Assembly (NCBI GenBank): GCA_027422505.1
Contig: JAPQWV010000369.1
Location: 310,001 to 374,000, forward strand
Direction of reading: 5' to 3'
DNA from: Craterostigma plantagineum
Taxonomy: Eukaryota > Streptophyta > Magnoliopsida > Lamiales > Linderniaceae
DNA length: 64,000 nt
Within the stretch, counting starts at the first letter, position 1, and each line of letters starts with the position of its first letter. Shown here piece by piece: positions 43,500-54,809 of the stretch. Under the pieces are notes generated by a model, which saw only the letters and a program-made list of their open reading frames with translations, was not told where the DNA came from and made no database searches. The translations under genes were made by a program, and so were the position numbers.

Positions 43500-43865
43500 T
43501 GATCCGGGGACCCTGCTTGAAAGCAGGCAACCCGCGCGTTACATCGTGGGACCCCACATTAAAGCAGGAGTTCCGCACATTAGTGCGGCGAATAAATTCA
43601 CGGGACCCGCACATAAATTCACGGGACCCGCCCATAAATTCACGGGCCCCGCGCATCAGTGCATTGTCCCCGCACATTAGTGCAGGCCCATTAGATCATG
43701 GGACCCGCGCATAAATGCAGGGTACCTGCGCGTAAAAACAGGGGACCCGCGCATGCTTCATGCACTAGAGCTTGGGTTCCGTGCACAAGAGCTTGGGTCC
43801 CGCGCACTAGAGCTTGGGTCCCGTGTACCAGAGCTTGGTCCCGCGCTACATGTTAGGGTTTTGGG
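43500..43865. repeat. GC-rich GGGACCCGCGC repeat block 1
   Basis: This is an irregular tandem repeat, about 20-28 bp per unit, with cores GGGACCCGCGCATAAA, then GAGCTTGGGTCCCG in the second half (43760-43845). It is the same kind of sequence as the MULE terminal repeats to the right. Apparent ORFs across it, such as one repeating KFTGPAH, come from the repeat. Confidence 0.8.
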
Positions 43866-43889
43866 AAGCTCTTACGGCGTTTTGCAAGC

Positions 43890-43897
43890 TATATAAG
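43890..43897 (+). promoter_or_regulatory. TATA box of the DEK_C gene
   Basis: TATATAAG lies 66-73 bp upstream of the ATG at 43963, just inside repeat block 1. Transcription would start near 43925. Confidence 0.5.
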
Positions 43898-43962
43898 GCT
43901 TGGATTTATCAAACACACAGCATCTAACATTTTTAAATAATCCCAGAAACAAAACAAGAAGA

Positions 43963-44343
43963 ATGCTGACGGACGCCCAAATCGTCACCCGCCTCCACGA
44001 AATCGTCCGTCACTCGGACCTCCGGACTACCACGGCCGCCGCCGTCCGCCGCCGTCTAGAGGCCGACCTCGGCGTCGACCTCTCCCAAAGGAGGGTATGG
44101 ATCGTGAGAGAGATCGGCAGATTCCTAAACGGCGACGACGATGCTCTCGAGGTCGACGGCGACGACGACGATGGTAAGAGCGAAGTGATCGAAGGACAAG
44201 CACCCGAGGCTGTCCGAAACGACGACGACGAGGCTGCGAGCGAAGTGATTGTAGGCCCAGGTTGGATCGAGGTTGTCCGGAACGACGCCGTGCAGAAGGA
44301 TGTCGACCCAGCTCCGGTTGGTGGAGAAGGGCGAGAAGGGTAG
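43963..44343 (+). CDS. DEK_C-domain protein (small, single exon)
   Basis: This is a 126-codon frame from the ATG at 43963. Residues 1-56 (LTDAQIVTRLHEIVRHSDL, VRRRLEADLGVDLSQRRVW, REIGRFL) fit the DEK_C domain, a small helical chromatin/DNA-binding fold. The rest is acidic with aspartate runs and a Gly/Glu tail. GC content and CpG are high. It lies between repeat blocks 1 and 2 of the MULE type, so it is a candidate captured host gene or an accessory gene of the element. Histone binding or transcription roles are known for some DEK_C proteins; nothing here proves function. Confidence 0.65.
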   Translation: MLTDAQIVTRLHEIVRHSDLRTTTAAAVRRRLEADLGVDLSQRRVWIVREIGRFLNGDDDALEVDGDDDDGKSEVIEGQAPEAVRNDDDEAASEVIVGPGWIEVVRNDAVQKDVDPAPVGGEGREG

Positions 44344-44349
44344 AATAAA

Positions 44350-44740
44350 TTATTTAATAAATTTATCAAGATACTATTATTGATTGTACGTGACCCTGAC
44401 AATCTAATTAGTACTGTATTTTAATTTAACTATGCTTTATAATATAATATTTAGTTCCGTTAAAAAATATAGATAGTGTTATGGTGTTTAATTTAATTTA
44501 ATTAGGTTAGTTATGTAATCAACATAAAGGGGTATTAAATTAAGGGTTTTCAGGTTAAACTGTAAGTAACTGACCCGTGTTGGAACAGTAAAAGTAAGAA
44601 AACATTTCAAAACCGCCACTTTAACTTTCAATTAAATTCAATCGTTTTTCGTTCCTGCACACAAAACGTCGAACAAATCGTTTCTCTGTAAGTCCAACTA
44701 TTCTCTGCAACTAAAACCCAGTCCTAGAGCGTAAATCAAC
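44350..44740. other. Spacer and possible leader of the DUF1985 gene
   Basis: AT-rich sequence. At 44742 an ATG opens a nine-codon frame ending at a possible splice donor (GAGAAG|GTATTT, 44768), which might be a first exon for 45335-48540. Confidence 0.3.
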
Positions 44741-44829
44741 AATGGCAATCAACGCGAACACCGAGAAGGTATTTTTTTCTACTCTGCGTCCATTTCAATT
44801 TAACGCAGCAAACCTTAATTCGGTGCGGA

Positions 44830-45290
44830 CCCGTGCTGATAAGCATAGGACCGTGCTTAGAATTGAACTGAACATGCCCGTTTTCACGGGACCCGCCCAT
44901 AAAATGATGGTCCCAGCATGGGTCCATTGCGTATAAGCGTGGTACCCTGGTTATAACGAGCGGATTCCCTAGTCGTAGCGCGTGGGTCTCGTGACCTTGC
45001 GCCTGTGAAGAACAACACGGGACCCGCGCGCTACGATCTGGGACCCGCACGTAAAATCAAGGGACCCGCGCTTATAGCCAGGGGACCCGTGCCTAGTCCA
45101 TCATCTTATGGGCGGGTCCCGTGAAAATACGCACAGGTCCCGTGGAAATAGACACAGGTCCCGTGAAGATACGCACAGGTCCCCTGCTCATGCGCAGGGG
45201 TCTCAGTCGCATCTGTGCTTGACTGTCAGCATATGCGATGCGGTCCCTGGCCATATGTGCATAAGGGTTTTCGATTTTCAATATTCATAC
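44830..45290. repeat. GC-rich GGGACCCGC repeat block 2 with conserved 110-bp module
   Basis: Irregular GGGACCCG/CGGGTCCC units are followed at 45177-45290 by a conserved module (GCGCAGGGGTCTCA, CATATGCGATGCGGTCCC, GTGCATAAGGGTTTTC). The module also occurs at 50065-50175, 50765-50870 and, inverted, 54810-54925. It sits directly upstream of the plus-strand DUF1985 frame, as the inverted copy does for the minus-strand gene. Confidence 0.75.
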
Positions 45291-45334
45291 CAAGTAATTT
45301 GCTAAACTGTGTTTTACGTATAAATTAGGTTGTG

Positions 45335-48300
45335 ATGAAGACGCAGTTGGGCACACAAGTTCCTGATTGTCGTCCTATGGTGACCTCGCTATACGGCGAG
45401 GCCAGCCAGCTGATAAGACAGTGCCTTAACGATGAGGAGTTGGCCCTTTATTGTACCCACAGTCCGTTCGGCCGCCTTGTCATGGCCGAGCCGGACTTTA
45501 ACCTCTCGATTCAGTTGCTGTGGTACCTTATCCAGAGGCAGACGGCACTGCACACCCGCGAAGAGCTGTGGATGGTTGTTGGCAAAAAATCACTTCGATT
45601 TTAAAAATCGGAGTATTGCCTAATCACCGGCCTCAAGTTCGCAGCCGCGATACCAGCGGTGAACCGCGTCGAAGCATTCACGAGGAGGCATTTTGGCGCT
45701 AGTTCAACAATTCGCCTGTCGAACGTCAAGCAGGTGTTGGAGGAGTTATCTGGCGATGAGGAACGTGTGGACGAAGAGAAGCTCAAGTTGGCAGATGTCT
45801 ACTTCGCCACCGCGGTGTTGCTGCCTCGAAAGTCCAAGAAGGACTCCGTCGTGTGTTCCTGGGTTCACCTCGCTGAAGATCGGTTTGCTTTCTCAGAGTA
45901 TCCTTGGGGCAGCGAGGCTTTCAAGGAGATCATGCGCGCTGTGAAGAAAAATCTACGGGAGAACCCACAGGAGTGGCTGATAAGTGGGTTCGTTCAGCCA
46001 CTTCAGGTGATTTATTATTAAGCTTCTTTGCTTACCTTGTTTTTACATATAAGTAATTGCTAATATTGTTTGTGTTATTTGTATTCAGATACTAGCTTAT
46101 GAGTGCATCCTGGGCATTGCAGACACCTATGCGGTGCGCAAAGAAGAAGATTTCACGCCACGCGTGCTCAGGTGGCGGACGAAGGACTGGCCTCGTGAGG
46201 GATGCCCGAAATTGAAGAGCATCGCAGAGGCGCTGACAAGTTCCATGTACTAGGGTTAATAGTGCCGTCAACGGATGAGCTGGAGGCGGCGTACTATAGG
46301 GACAGCGTCTTCGACGTTGGGCCGGCATACGACCTATTCGATCGTGTGACCTTTCTACTCCTGCAGGGAGTGGAGGTTAGGTGCTCCCGCGGCCACTGCC
46401 ATCGCAGTGAGGGTTCTAGCCGACAGAATTTGGTGCCTGAGACCATCGCCCAGATCGAGAGCAGTGGCCGACGCGACACCGACATGATGTTGCATCACGG
46501 CCAAATCCCCGAACATCCGCACGACATCCCCGAACCTCCGCACGAGCACGCCTTTCATGCAACACCAGGGACCGGTCCATCAAGTGGTCATGGTTTCGCC
46601 TCGGTCCACGCTTCGATGAATGGCAAAGTCGTATGGACCAAAACTTCACCAACTTGTTTGGGCGATTCGACCAACTTGGCACGCAATTGCATCAGTTTCA
46701 AGAAGAAGAGGGTTGACGGTGGTCGATGAACGAGAGAAGGTGGGATGCGTACGAGGAACATTGGACGGAAATGCAATCGTGGGCCGACAGCCTCAGGGAG
46801 TTGGGGAACTCGATTCAGGGTTTGGCGAGCAGATTTTATCACGGGTCTCGCACTCCGCCTACCGAAGCTCGTTATAGTAATGTATTTATTTATACTTAAT
46901 TTTTTAATTAGTTGCGTAGATTACTTATCAGTTACTATCTACGATGTAGATGTCGATCCAAGCGAGTTTCCTGGTGGATCGCACGCTTCACAGCCCGAAT
47001 TTGGTGGTGGATTGCACGCTACACAGCCCGAGTTTGGTAAGTTTTTATACTTAAGGACGTGAAAAATAATTTATAGTTATTTTCGAATTTCTTGTATAGA
47101 TTACGATGAGAGATGGAGGAACACATCGTACATGGGACCGGATGGCTATATTCCGAGCCATGAGGCATGGGACGGTCACAGTACGTCTGAATGGGCGCAA
47201 AATCGTTACGCTGGATATGTCCAACCGGATCGGTCCGATGAAGACGAAGAGAGAAGAGAAGAGGTGGTCGACCCATCGTCGTGGAGGGGCGCTTATGGTC
47301 TCGGGGTTCACGAGGTAGCGACGGACATAGAGGCTCATGAGGACCACCCTGATCAGTTCGAGACCATGGACGAGCCTCTAGAGGACCACGCTCAGTTCGA
47401 CGCACGCTGAGCTGCTACAGGACGTCCCTCAGTTGGAGACACACGCTGAGGCTTCGGTTTCTGTCCAAGCGGCCGACAAAGGAAAAGGCGTCGTCAGAGA
47501 AAAGACCCCTGAGCGGACGAAGAAGCCATCTTGGTACACCACGACGCCGTTCACCGATTTCCCCTCGACGAATACAATCAAAGCTCCAAAGCTTTCGGCG
47601 TTCGAGCGGCATATCCAGTTCAATGCCCATAACATGTGGCCAAAAGTCGAAAGTCAGCTAAAAACGGCTTTGCGGATTACCGGCTTGAAAGTCCCAGGGA
47701 ACCTAAAAGAACACGACCCTAGGTGGCTCCTGAACCTTGCGATTGAGGGTACTCCACTCGATGAGATGGTACGTATATAAATTTAATACCTTTTGTCACC
47801 TTACTTAAATGTGTTGAAAACCGGTTTGCTTTTATTGCAGCATGTCGATGAATGCCTTGTTGGGGACGGACACATGCAGAAATTTAGCAAATCGGTTGCG
47901 AGCAAAGTCGCGTACATGCCCCATACGTTTAAGACGCTCGTCGACGAGCGAGGGGTGCTAAACATACTCGGGAAGCCGTGTGGGAAAGCCTTCAAGAGAT
48001 TGCTCCCGTTCGCGAGGGGGGAGGACGAAGATTGGAAATGCAGGTCGTGGGATCTAGCGACCAAAGTTGCCATCCCCATGCATACGTCAGGCCGATGGGT
48101 GTTGTTCGTTGTTGATGTGCGGGAAAAGGAGTTCACGATTTACGACTCCGATGCGCCTCCTGGCTTCGAGTGGCGTTTTATCGCCGAAGACGTTAACAAA
48201 CTTCTGATCGTAATCCCGACTATTTTCAAGGACCTGGGGCTGATAAAACGCATGCCTATCAAGGGCAAGAGCTGGCCGGCTAAGTGGTGTCGCGACTTCA

Positions 48301-48540
48301 GGCGACAAAATCAGTAAGTTTTCATGAATGATGCGTTTTATTACTTTGTCGTCGTGTTTAAAAATAAGTGTCTTTTTCGATATGATTTTCAGGGGAGAAG
48401 ATGGCGTGGCGATATTGCGGGCGGCAATGTCGCTTATGATGAAAAAGGACGACGTCTCCCGCCTCAATCAAACTCATATGAAGGAGTTTCAAAAATACAT
48501 CGCATCTTCTATTTTCAATAATGATTGGGACAGTTTTTAG
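45335..48540 (+). pseudogene. DUF1985-Ulp1-like gene of a MULE (plus strand, broken)
   Basis: The DUF1985-type N-terminal region (FGRLVMAEPDFNLSIQLLWYL, LADVYFATAVLLPRKSKKD, ENPQEWLISGFVQPLQ) is interrupted by TAA at 45602-45604. Consensus introns fit at about 46007-46088, 46877-46949, 47037-47099, 47769-47840 and 48314-48392. A frameshift near 46240 and a TGA at 47408-47410 break the linker. The C-terminal Ulp1/C48-like domain spans 47433-48540: His in MHTSGRWVLFVVDV, Asp in FTIYDSDAPP, Gln in FRRQNQ. Across the last intron the sequence continues GEDGVAILRAAMS, without the catalytic Cys expected beside GED. Such DUF1985-Ulp1 proteins are typical cargo of plant MULEs. Confidence 0.75.
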
Positions 48541-48569
48541 TAAATCCTTTTTTTATTGATTAAAATTTC

Positions 48570-49020
48570 CTGTGTTCACGATTATTTCATGTGTTGTTGA
48601 ATTTCTACGTTGAATTTTAATTTTACTTGTTTGATATTAACTTATCGTTTGTTGGATATGAATTTAGGGTTTAGAATTGTGAAAGATTGAGTTTCTCTGT
48701 GTTTTCCAACTTTTTGTCAGTGAGACTGATGTGTGATTTGACGTAAAAATAAAAAGAACTGAATTTTAAGTGATTTGACATCTTTCTAGTTTTCTTCTGT
48801 TGTTGAATAAATGTTCATGTGTTGTTTGTGATCTCTGTTTAATTTTAATTTTAGTTGTTTGATAGAAGTATTAACTTTACGTGTGTTTGATATTAGTTTA
48901 TGGTTTAGAAATTGTGAGAGGTGATTTTATCAGTGTTTTCCAACTTTTTGTCAGTGAGAGTGATTTGTGAGTTGACATAAAAATAACGCGAATGGCAGTG
49001 ATTTGACATAACTTAACTTT
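48570..49020. repeat. Tandem duplication of about 230 bp
   Basis: Two diverged copies (about 48575-48790 and 48812-49015) share TTCATGTGTTGTT, GTGTTTTCCAACTTTTTGTC and GTGATTTGACAT in order. They lie just downstream of the Ulp1 stop. Confidence 0.7.
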
Positions 49021-49039
49021 TTTCATATTAAGTTTTCCG

Positions 49040-49315
49040 TGTTATCTATGAACGCTCCCTTAGCGGGTCCCCTGAATACAAGCGCTGGACCCATGCTTAT
49101 AACGCACAGGTCCCGTGACCTTTGCGTGCGGGTCTTCTGCTTAAATCAAGCGACATTTCGAAGGGACCAGTCGGGACCCGGCAATGACATGCGGACAATT
49201 TTGACGGGACCACGTCTGACCCGGACATCTCAGTGTGGGGACTATGCAATATGCGCGGGTCCCCTGTTTTGAAGAGTGGGTCCGCTGTCCAAAAAATGTG
49301 GGTCCCCTGTGTTCA
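49040..49315. repeat. GC-rich GGGACCC repeat block 3
   Basis: GGTCCC-type units in AT-rich surroundings, with GCGGGTCCCCTG and GTGGGTCCCCTG toward the right end. It may be the far terminal repeat of the plus-strand MULE, although its match to block 2 is loose. 49320-49740 to its right holds no gene. Confidence 0.55.
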
Positions 49316-49737
49316 TGTACGATTTTTGCAATGTTAATTCATGGAAGTAAGCGATTAATTGAGCGTATTTATACTTTGATTATCGTAGACTACAATACAA
49401 AGTCATCATAAAATAGCACAGAACAAAAAAATTGGAGGTAATCACAAGAATTACGTTTAGTTTATAAGATTGTTACAGCCTACATAAATCACAAACATGA
49501 GTATGTTTTCTCGGTGTGCTCTCTTACTAGATTCACGTCAGTGATCGTACGACTTGAAATACATGTTGTAAAATATATTTTCTTTTTTCTAAACTTGGAG
49601 TTAGATATTGTTAATCGAGTGGTTATTTTATTTTATTTTTTTACGCACACTTAATTTTTATTAATTTTTATCTTATTAAGGAATTTAATAATATATTAGA
49701 TTTTCACAACATTTCAAGCAAATCGGGAATAAAATGT

Positions 49738-50175
49738 CAAGTCATCTGTCCTGTACATACTGTATAGTAACACTGCTCTGACATGTCACTTTTGACCAAT
49801 AAATAGGGACACTGCTCTGACATGTCACTTTTGACCAATAATTGAGCAATTATTGGTCCCACTCAATAAGCGAACATCACTAACCCTAATGTGAGGGTAC
49901 CGTGTGGTAATCGGCAGGTCCCCTGCCTTTAAGGTTTGGGTCCCATGCTCGTAACGCGCCCTCCCTGCGCGCAAGACTCATGGGACCCCCGCATTACTAT
50001 CATGGGACCCAAACCTTAATCTCAGAGGACCTTCACGTTATGGGAAGGGGACCCGGCGGGAACCGCAAAGATGCGCAGGGGTCTCATGCGCTTCCGTGCG
50101 GGCTTCGCTGCATATGCGATGCGGACCCCTACGCATCTGTGCATAAGGGTTTTCTATTTCCATATTCGTACCGTA
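49738..50175. repeat. MULE-end unit, first direct copy
   Basis: It starts GTCAAGTCATCTGTC and includes a tandem pair of CACTGCTCTGACATGTCACT words and a CACTAACCCTAATG stretch. GGGACCC units follow, then the conserved module (50065-50175). The same order recurs at 50457-50870. Confidence 0.75.
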
Positions 50176-50337
50176 ATTTTCTAAAGTGGGCTACTATTCA
50201 CACCCCCTCTTGAATAAAAAATACGATCTAATCTTATAGATAAATAATATAATGTTTTAATATTATAGTTAGTATAAATATAATTCATATAAAAAAATAT
50301 AAACCATACTAACGAATTTTTTAATTTTTTATTAATT

Positions 50338-50870
50338 ATTATCTTATTAACGAATTTAATAATATTAGATTTTCGCAGGGGACAATATTATCTTATTAAC
50401 GAATTTAATAATATTAGATTTTCGCAGGGGACAAAAGACCCAAATCGGGAATCAAATGTCAAGTCATCTGTCTCTGATGAACTGTATAATTACACTGCTC
50501 TGACATGTCACTTTTCACCAATAAATGAAGCACTGCTACATGTCACTTTTCATCAATAATTGAACAATTATTGGACCCACTTAGTAAGCGAACGTGACCA
50601 ACCCTAATGTGCGGGGTACCATGTGCTAATCGGCAGGTCCCCTCCCTTTAACGTTTGGGTCCGATGGGAGTAATGTGCCCCTCCCTGCGCGCAAGGAACA
50701 TGGGACCCGCGCGATTTTTGCACGGGGCCCAAACGTTGAAGACAGGGGACCCGGCGGGAACCACAAATATGCGCAGGGGTCTCATGCGCGTCCGTGCAGG
50801 ATTACCTGCATATGCGATGCGGTCCCCTGCGCATTTGTGCATAAGGGTTTTCTACTTCCATATTCATGCA
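50338..50870. repeat. MULE-end unit, second direct copy, with 48-bp tandem repeat
   Basis: It begins with a perfect double 48-bp repeat (TTATCTTATTAACGAATTT ... TTTTCGCAGGGGACAA, 50338-50433). It then repeats the order of 49738-50175. Its module at 50765-50870 is inverted relative to 54810-54925, making it the left terminal inverted repeat of the minus-strand MULE. Confidence 0.75.
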
Positions 50871-50956
50871 AAAGCTCGCGTAACACAATCTTACATAACA
50901 TAACACAAATGGCGACGTATAAGCCACTCTGAATACGAAAACTACATATTACAATG

Positions 50957-52616
50957 TTATCTCCTACCAAATTCACCCGTCGAATGAAACCTATTTTTCT
51001 GGGGTCGTCCACGTTGTGAACCAACACGAGGCGGCAACATGTCCATACTACATTCAATGCGGTCCGTTATCGGGCGTATAGTACCTTCGTATGCCAATTT
51101 CCAGATCTCCAAGGTATAATAATCGTGCACTAATGAATATACCGGCACTTGGGCAGAACCACAAGCTGCAATCGCATGTGGACATGGGATACAATCGATG
51201 TCAAACATCATGCACGTGCATGTGCAATGCCCCAAATCGACCACCTCATTCACATGCTGCCCGTGCACGTTATATGTTAGATGCCCGACTTCCGACACAT
51301 GAAATTTTTTCGACTCGGTGAAATTCTCTCGTATGATCGACTCTACCTTCGGCGTAAACCTAGTCATGTTCGAGGCTATTGAAGCTTCCGCAGATCGCCG
51401 ATGCTTACTGAACCATGATGATGTTAGTCGATGAATCGAGCCCAACAGTCCAATAATTGGAAGCTCTATGTCCTTACGTAGAGCTGCATTTATAGACTCC
51501 GATCCATTGGTCGTCATTATGTTGTATCTTGATCTAGGGCAATATGCTCGCGTCCACATTTCCTTTGGGACTTCGTTAAGATAGGTAGCCACGTCCGCAT
51601 ATTTTCCGTCAAACTGCCTAAAATGACGGTCGGACTCGCTCTTCGTGTAGGCAGTAGCGGCACGCCAAAAGATTGGACAAGCACCTTTCTTCTTCATTCT
51701 CGTCTTCACGTTTTGTTGAAGGTGCCACGCACAGAAACCATGAAACGCGTTTGGGAAAACGGCCGGAACTGCATTCTTGATTCCAGGGTTCCGATCAGAA
51801 ATTATTACGAGATCGTCGCCATCCGCAACAAAACGTCTTAATCTCGAGAGCAACCACGTCCATGGGTCGGTTCCCTCCGACCCGTCGGCAATACCCCATG
51901 CTAAAGGATATTGATGGAAATCGTTGTCTTGCGCAGTGGCAATCATCATGAGTCGCTTATACTTCCCCTTCAAAAAAGTGGCGTCGATAGAAACGACTTT
52001 CCTCATGAACGTAAAGCCTCTGACGCATGCGCCGTATGCGAAGAACATGTACTTGAACCGATTGTCTTCGTCCATCTCCCAATCAGTGATACTGCCCTCG
52101 TTGGCTTGCCTCACCGCATCTAAGTAAGACGGCAGTAAACCGTAGCAAGCGTCCCTGTTACCAACTAGTTCGCGGTCGCAATTTGTTTTCCTCTCCAGCC
52201 TTGTAGTATGAAACTTCTACTCCCCTGCTCTGCATCATCGACTGTATGAAATTGGGAGTGGGGATGTCTTTAGGAGCCCTGAAATTTTCCAACAACGTGC
52301 TCGATACGAGCGACGAACTTTCCTGGCGATGTCTACGGCGTCGATGAGACACGCCGCACGTGTGCGTGTTGACGTACTTTCGGATTGAGAAAAAGGGGGA
52401 GTCCTTGTCCTGTGCACCTCGTATTCGCCATTCGTAGTTCTCCTTCGCATATTTCACTACGTACAGGGTTTTGTTTGACCTATCCACTTGGAGTTCGAAG
52501 CATGCAGCGACAGCGATTTTAGTGATTTCGTCCTTCAATTCTTTCTTGCTACGAAATTCTTGTCCAACATATAGGGTCGAACCATCTGTAAACGAATAGG
52601 TACCATCGTCGGCCAC
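50957..52616 (-). pseudogene. MULE transposase (mudrA-like)
   Basis: The N-terminal frame (52158-52616) has the MuDR DNA-binding-type region (DGSTLYVGQEFRSKKELKD, YEWRIRGA). The main frame (50957-52114) has the transposase core: Asp in VVSIDATFLKGKYK, Asp in LVIISDRNPGI, CAWHLQQNVK, Glu probably in NGSESINAALR. A C-terminal SWIM finger (CTCTCMMFDIDCIPCPHAI) and a short basic tail (RGRPQKNRF) follow. The two frames are offset by one base near 52190. An acidic Asp-run leader extends upstream with a TGA at 52746-52748. Only these two breaks are seen, so it died recently or carries base errors. Confidence 0.88.
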
Positions 52617-52891
52617 ATCAGTTGCGTCGTCGTGCTCATCGACGTCAAAATCGTCATCATCATCGTCATCATCATCATCATGTATAGCACCTTCCTCGTT
52701 CTCATTTTCGTCGTCCCGTCCGACTTGCTCGTTCTCATTATCATATCATTGGCCGCACATTCCGGAGTAATCGCCTACATAGCCACTGCTTTCATTACTT
52801 TGGTAAGGAGGGTTGTAAGATGTGCTGGGAAAACCCTCAAATGGTTGTATTCTGCGTATCACACTGCGCTATAAGGATAGACAAACGGATT

Positions 52892-54726
52892 TCAGCTACT
52901 TACGAACACACTCCTGGCGAATTGCACACCATGCGCGCCCAGTGAATCGTTAAGGACGAAGGTTTGCGTTGACGCGTCAAAAATAAGCACTGCCCAGTGG
53001 GCCCGTGCGCAAACAGGAGAGATGATGTCCTTGCATCGTAGCAATTCATCCTCCGTGAGATGCTCCAACCAGCTCCGACTGCTTCTCGACAATCCATTCA
53101 CGAATTCATCCATATCATCCACCCGTACTTTCGCCTTCCTATTCAACTTCTGCGCCTTCCTAAAGTGCTTGTCTTGCACGTAACTTGGAAAGACGAAGAC
53201 GCGAGGATAATTATCGGTGTCCGCATAGATTCGCCTCAAGCAATCTAGATATGCGTCAAGACAATTGGACTTGAGCATATCATGGAAGAGCAACATGTAG
53301 AAGCCTTGGGCATCCACGTCGCACATGTCACCCGACCAAACGTTATCACTGCATAAAAAGAAAAATTATTACGTGTTTATGTACGATAATTGAGATTGAC
53401 ATCGAAAGTAAACATTTACCTAAATCTTGCCGCTTGAAGGTACTTGTCAATGAGCACGCGATCATGTTCATGAATCAACTCACGCCCGGAGAAGTCCACT
53501 CGCCCGAGGTACTTCTTGCTCCACATCTCATTTCTATCTGAGCCAGAATCCTCATCACTTAGATCAACAATTTCTACAGGCGATTTGCCTCTTCTTCGAA
53601 CTCCTCGGGCACTCGACGAAGCACCAAAATCTCCAGCCTCAACCACCTCCACAGGTGTGGGAAAATCTTCAACAGGTACGATCGCTAAATGATCGTCGTC
53701 GCCACGATCACGGTGGCCAAGGGAACACCTAACCTCCACTCCCCGCATGAGTAGGCCCGTCGCACGGTCGAATAGGTCGTGTGCCGCCCCAACGTCGAAA
53801 ACGCTGTCCGTAAAGTACGCCGCCTCCAACTCTTCCTTTGACGGCACTAACAACCCTCGTACAAAATCGCCGTCGACGGCATCTGCGACCGTCCAAAGAG
53901 TCGGGCATGCTTTGCGACCCCAATTCTTCGTCGCCCACCTGAGCATGCGTGGCGTGAAATCTTCTTCCTTGCGAACCGCAAACTAGTCTGCAACCCCCGG
54001 CATGCACTCGTATGCTAGTATCTGAATACAAATAACGCAAAAAATCTTAGAAACGTCCCTCAAAACATGGTATGCAAGAAGCTTAGTTATAATTCACCTG
54101 AAGTGGTGTACGAACCCACTGATCAGCCAGTCCCGTGGCCTCTCCCGTAGATTTACCTTCACAGTTCGTATCACCTCACGGAAAGCCACGGTGCCCCAAG
54201 GATACTGGGAGAATGCAAACCGATCTTCGACGAGACTAAGGACCGTCGTACTGACGACGGTGTCCTTCTTCGACGGTCGAGGCATCAACACGGCGGTGGC
54301 GAAGTACACGTCCGCCAACTTCAGCTTCTCGAAGTCCACATCGTCCTCGTCGCCTGACAACTCCTCCAACACACGCTTGACGTGCGACATGCGGACTTTT
54401 GAGCTGTTGCCAAAATGTCTTGCGGTGAATTGTGAGCCGCCGTTTACCGGCGGTAGCTCGACTGCGAACTTCAGCCCGGTGATTAGGCAATAATCCGACT
54501 TTGAAAATCGGAGTGGTTTTCCGCCAAAAATCATCCACAGCTCTTCCCGGTTGTGCAGCATCGTCTGGCTCTGGATGAGGTACCACAGCAACTGGCCCGA
54601 GAGGTTAAAATCAGGCTCAGCCATAACAAGGCGGCCGAACGGACTCTCGTTCCTAAAAATCTCCCACTCGTGGTGGTTCAGACATTGTCTTATCAGCTCG
54701 CTGGCATCGGCGTATAACGAGCTCAT
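52892..54726 (-). pseudogene. DUF1985-Ulp1-like gene of the minus-strand MULE
   Basis: The ATG at 54726 (SSLYADASELIRQ) opens a DUF1985-type region with FGRLVMAEPDFNLSGQLLWYL, KSDYCLITGLKF and LADVYFATAVLMPRPSKKD, to about 54100. After an intron (about 54022-54099) the next exon has a TAG at 53983-53985, then an open region 53416-53946 ending in a splice donor. After a further intron the Ulp1-like half domain has SGDMCDVDAQGFYMLLF, His in RAHWAVLIFD and Asp in VLNDSLGAH. The downstream half with the Gln and Cys is missing; transposase leader sequence follows at once. Confidence 0.75.
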
Positions 54727-54809
54727 TTTTACACTCAAACGGGAACTTCGTCCACTGTGTCGAACTGATTCTGCATCACAACCTAATATATGCGTAAAAC
54801 ACATTTTAG

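Noticed and set aside
43432..43680. ORF with repeated KFTGPAH peptide
   Set aside because: It is produced by the tandem GGGACCCGCGCATAAATTCA units; no start context or domain supports a gene.
43500..45290. Repeat blocks as a CRISPR array
   Set aside because: Units are degenerate, of variable length and without spacer structure; the setting is a plant MULE.
47019..47410. Minus-strand ORFs opposite the DUF1985-Ulp1 linker (also 46416-46682 and 46588-46842)
   Set aside because: GC-rich coding DNA leaves the opposite strand open by chance; the plus strand has splice signals and homology with the minus-strand MULE gene.
52625..52690. GTCATCATC microsatellite as a separate repeat feature
   Set aside because: It encodes an aspartate run in the acidic leader of the MULE transposase, so it is explained by that frame.
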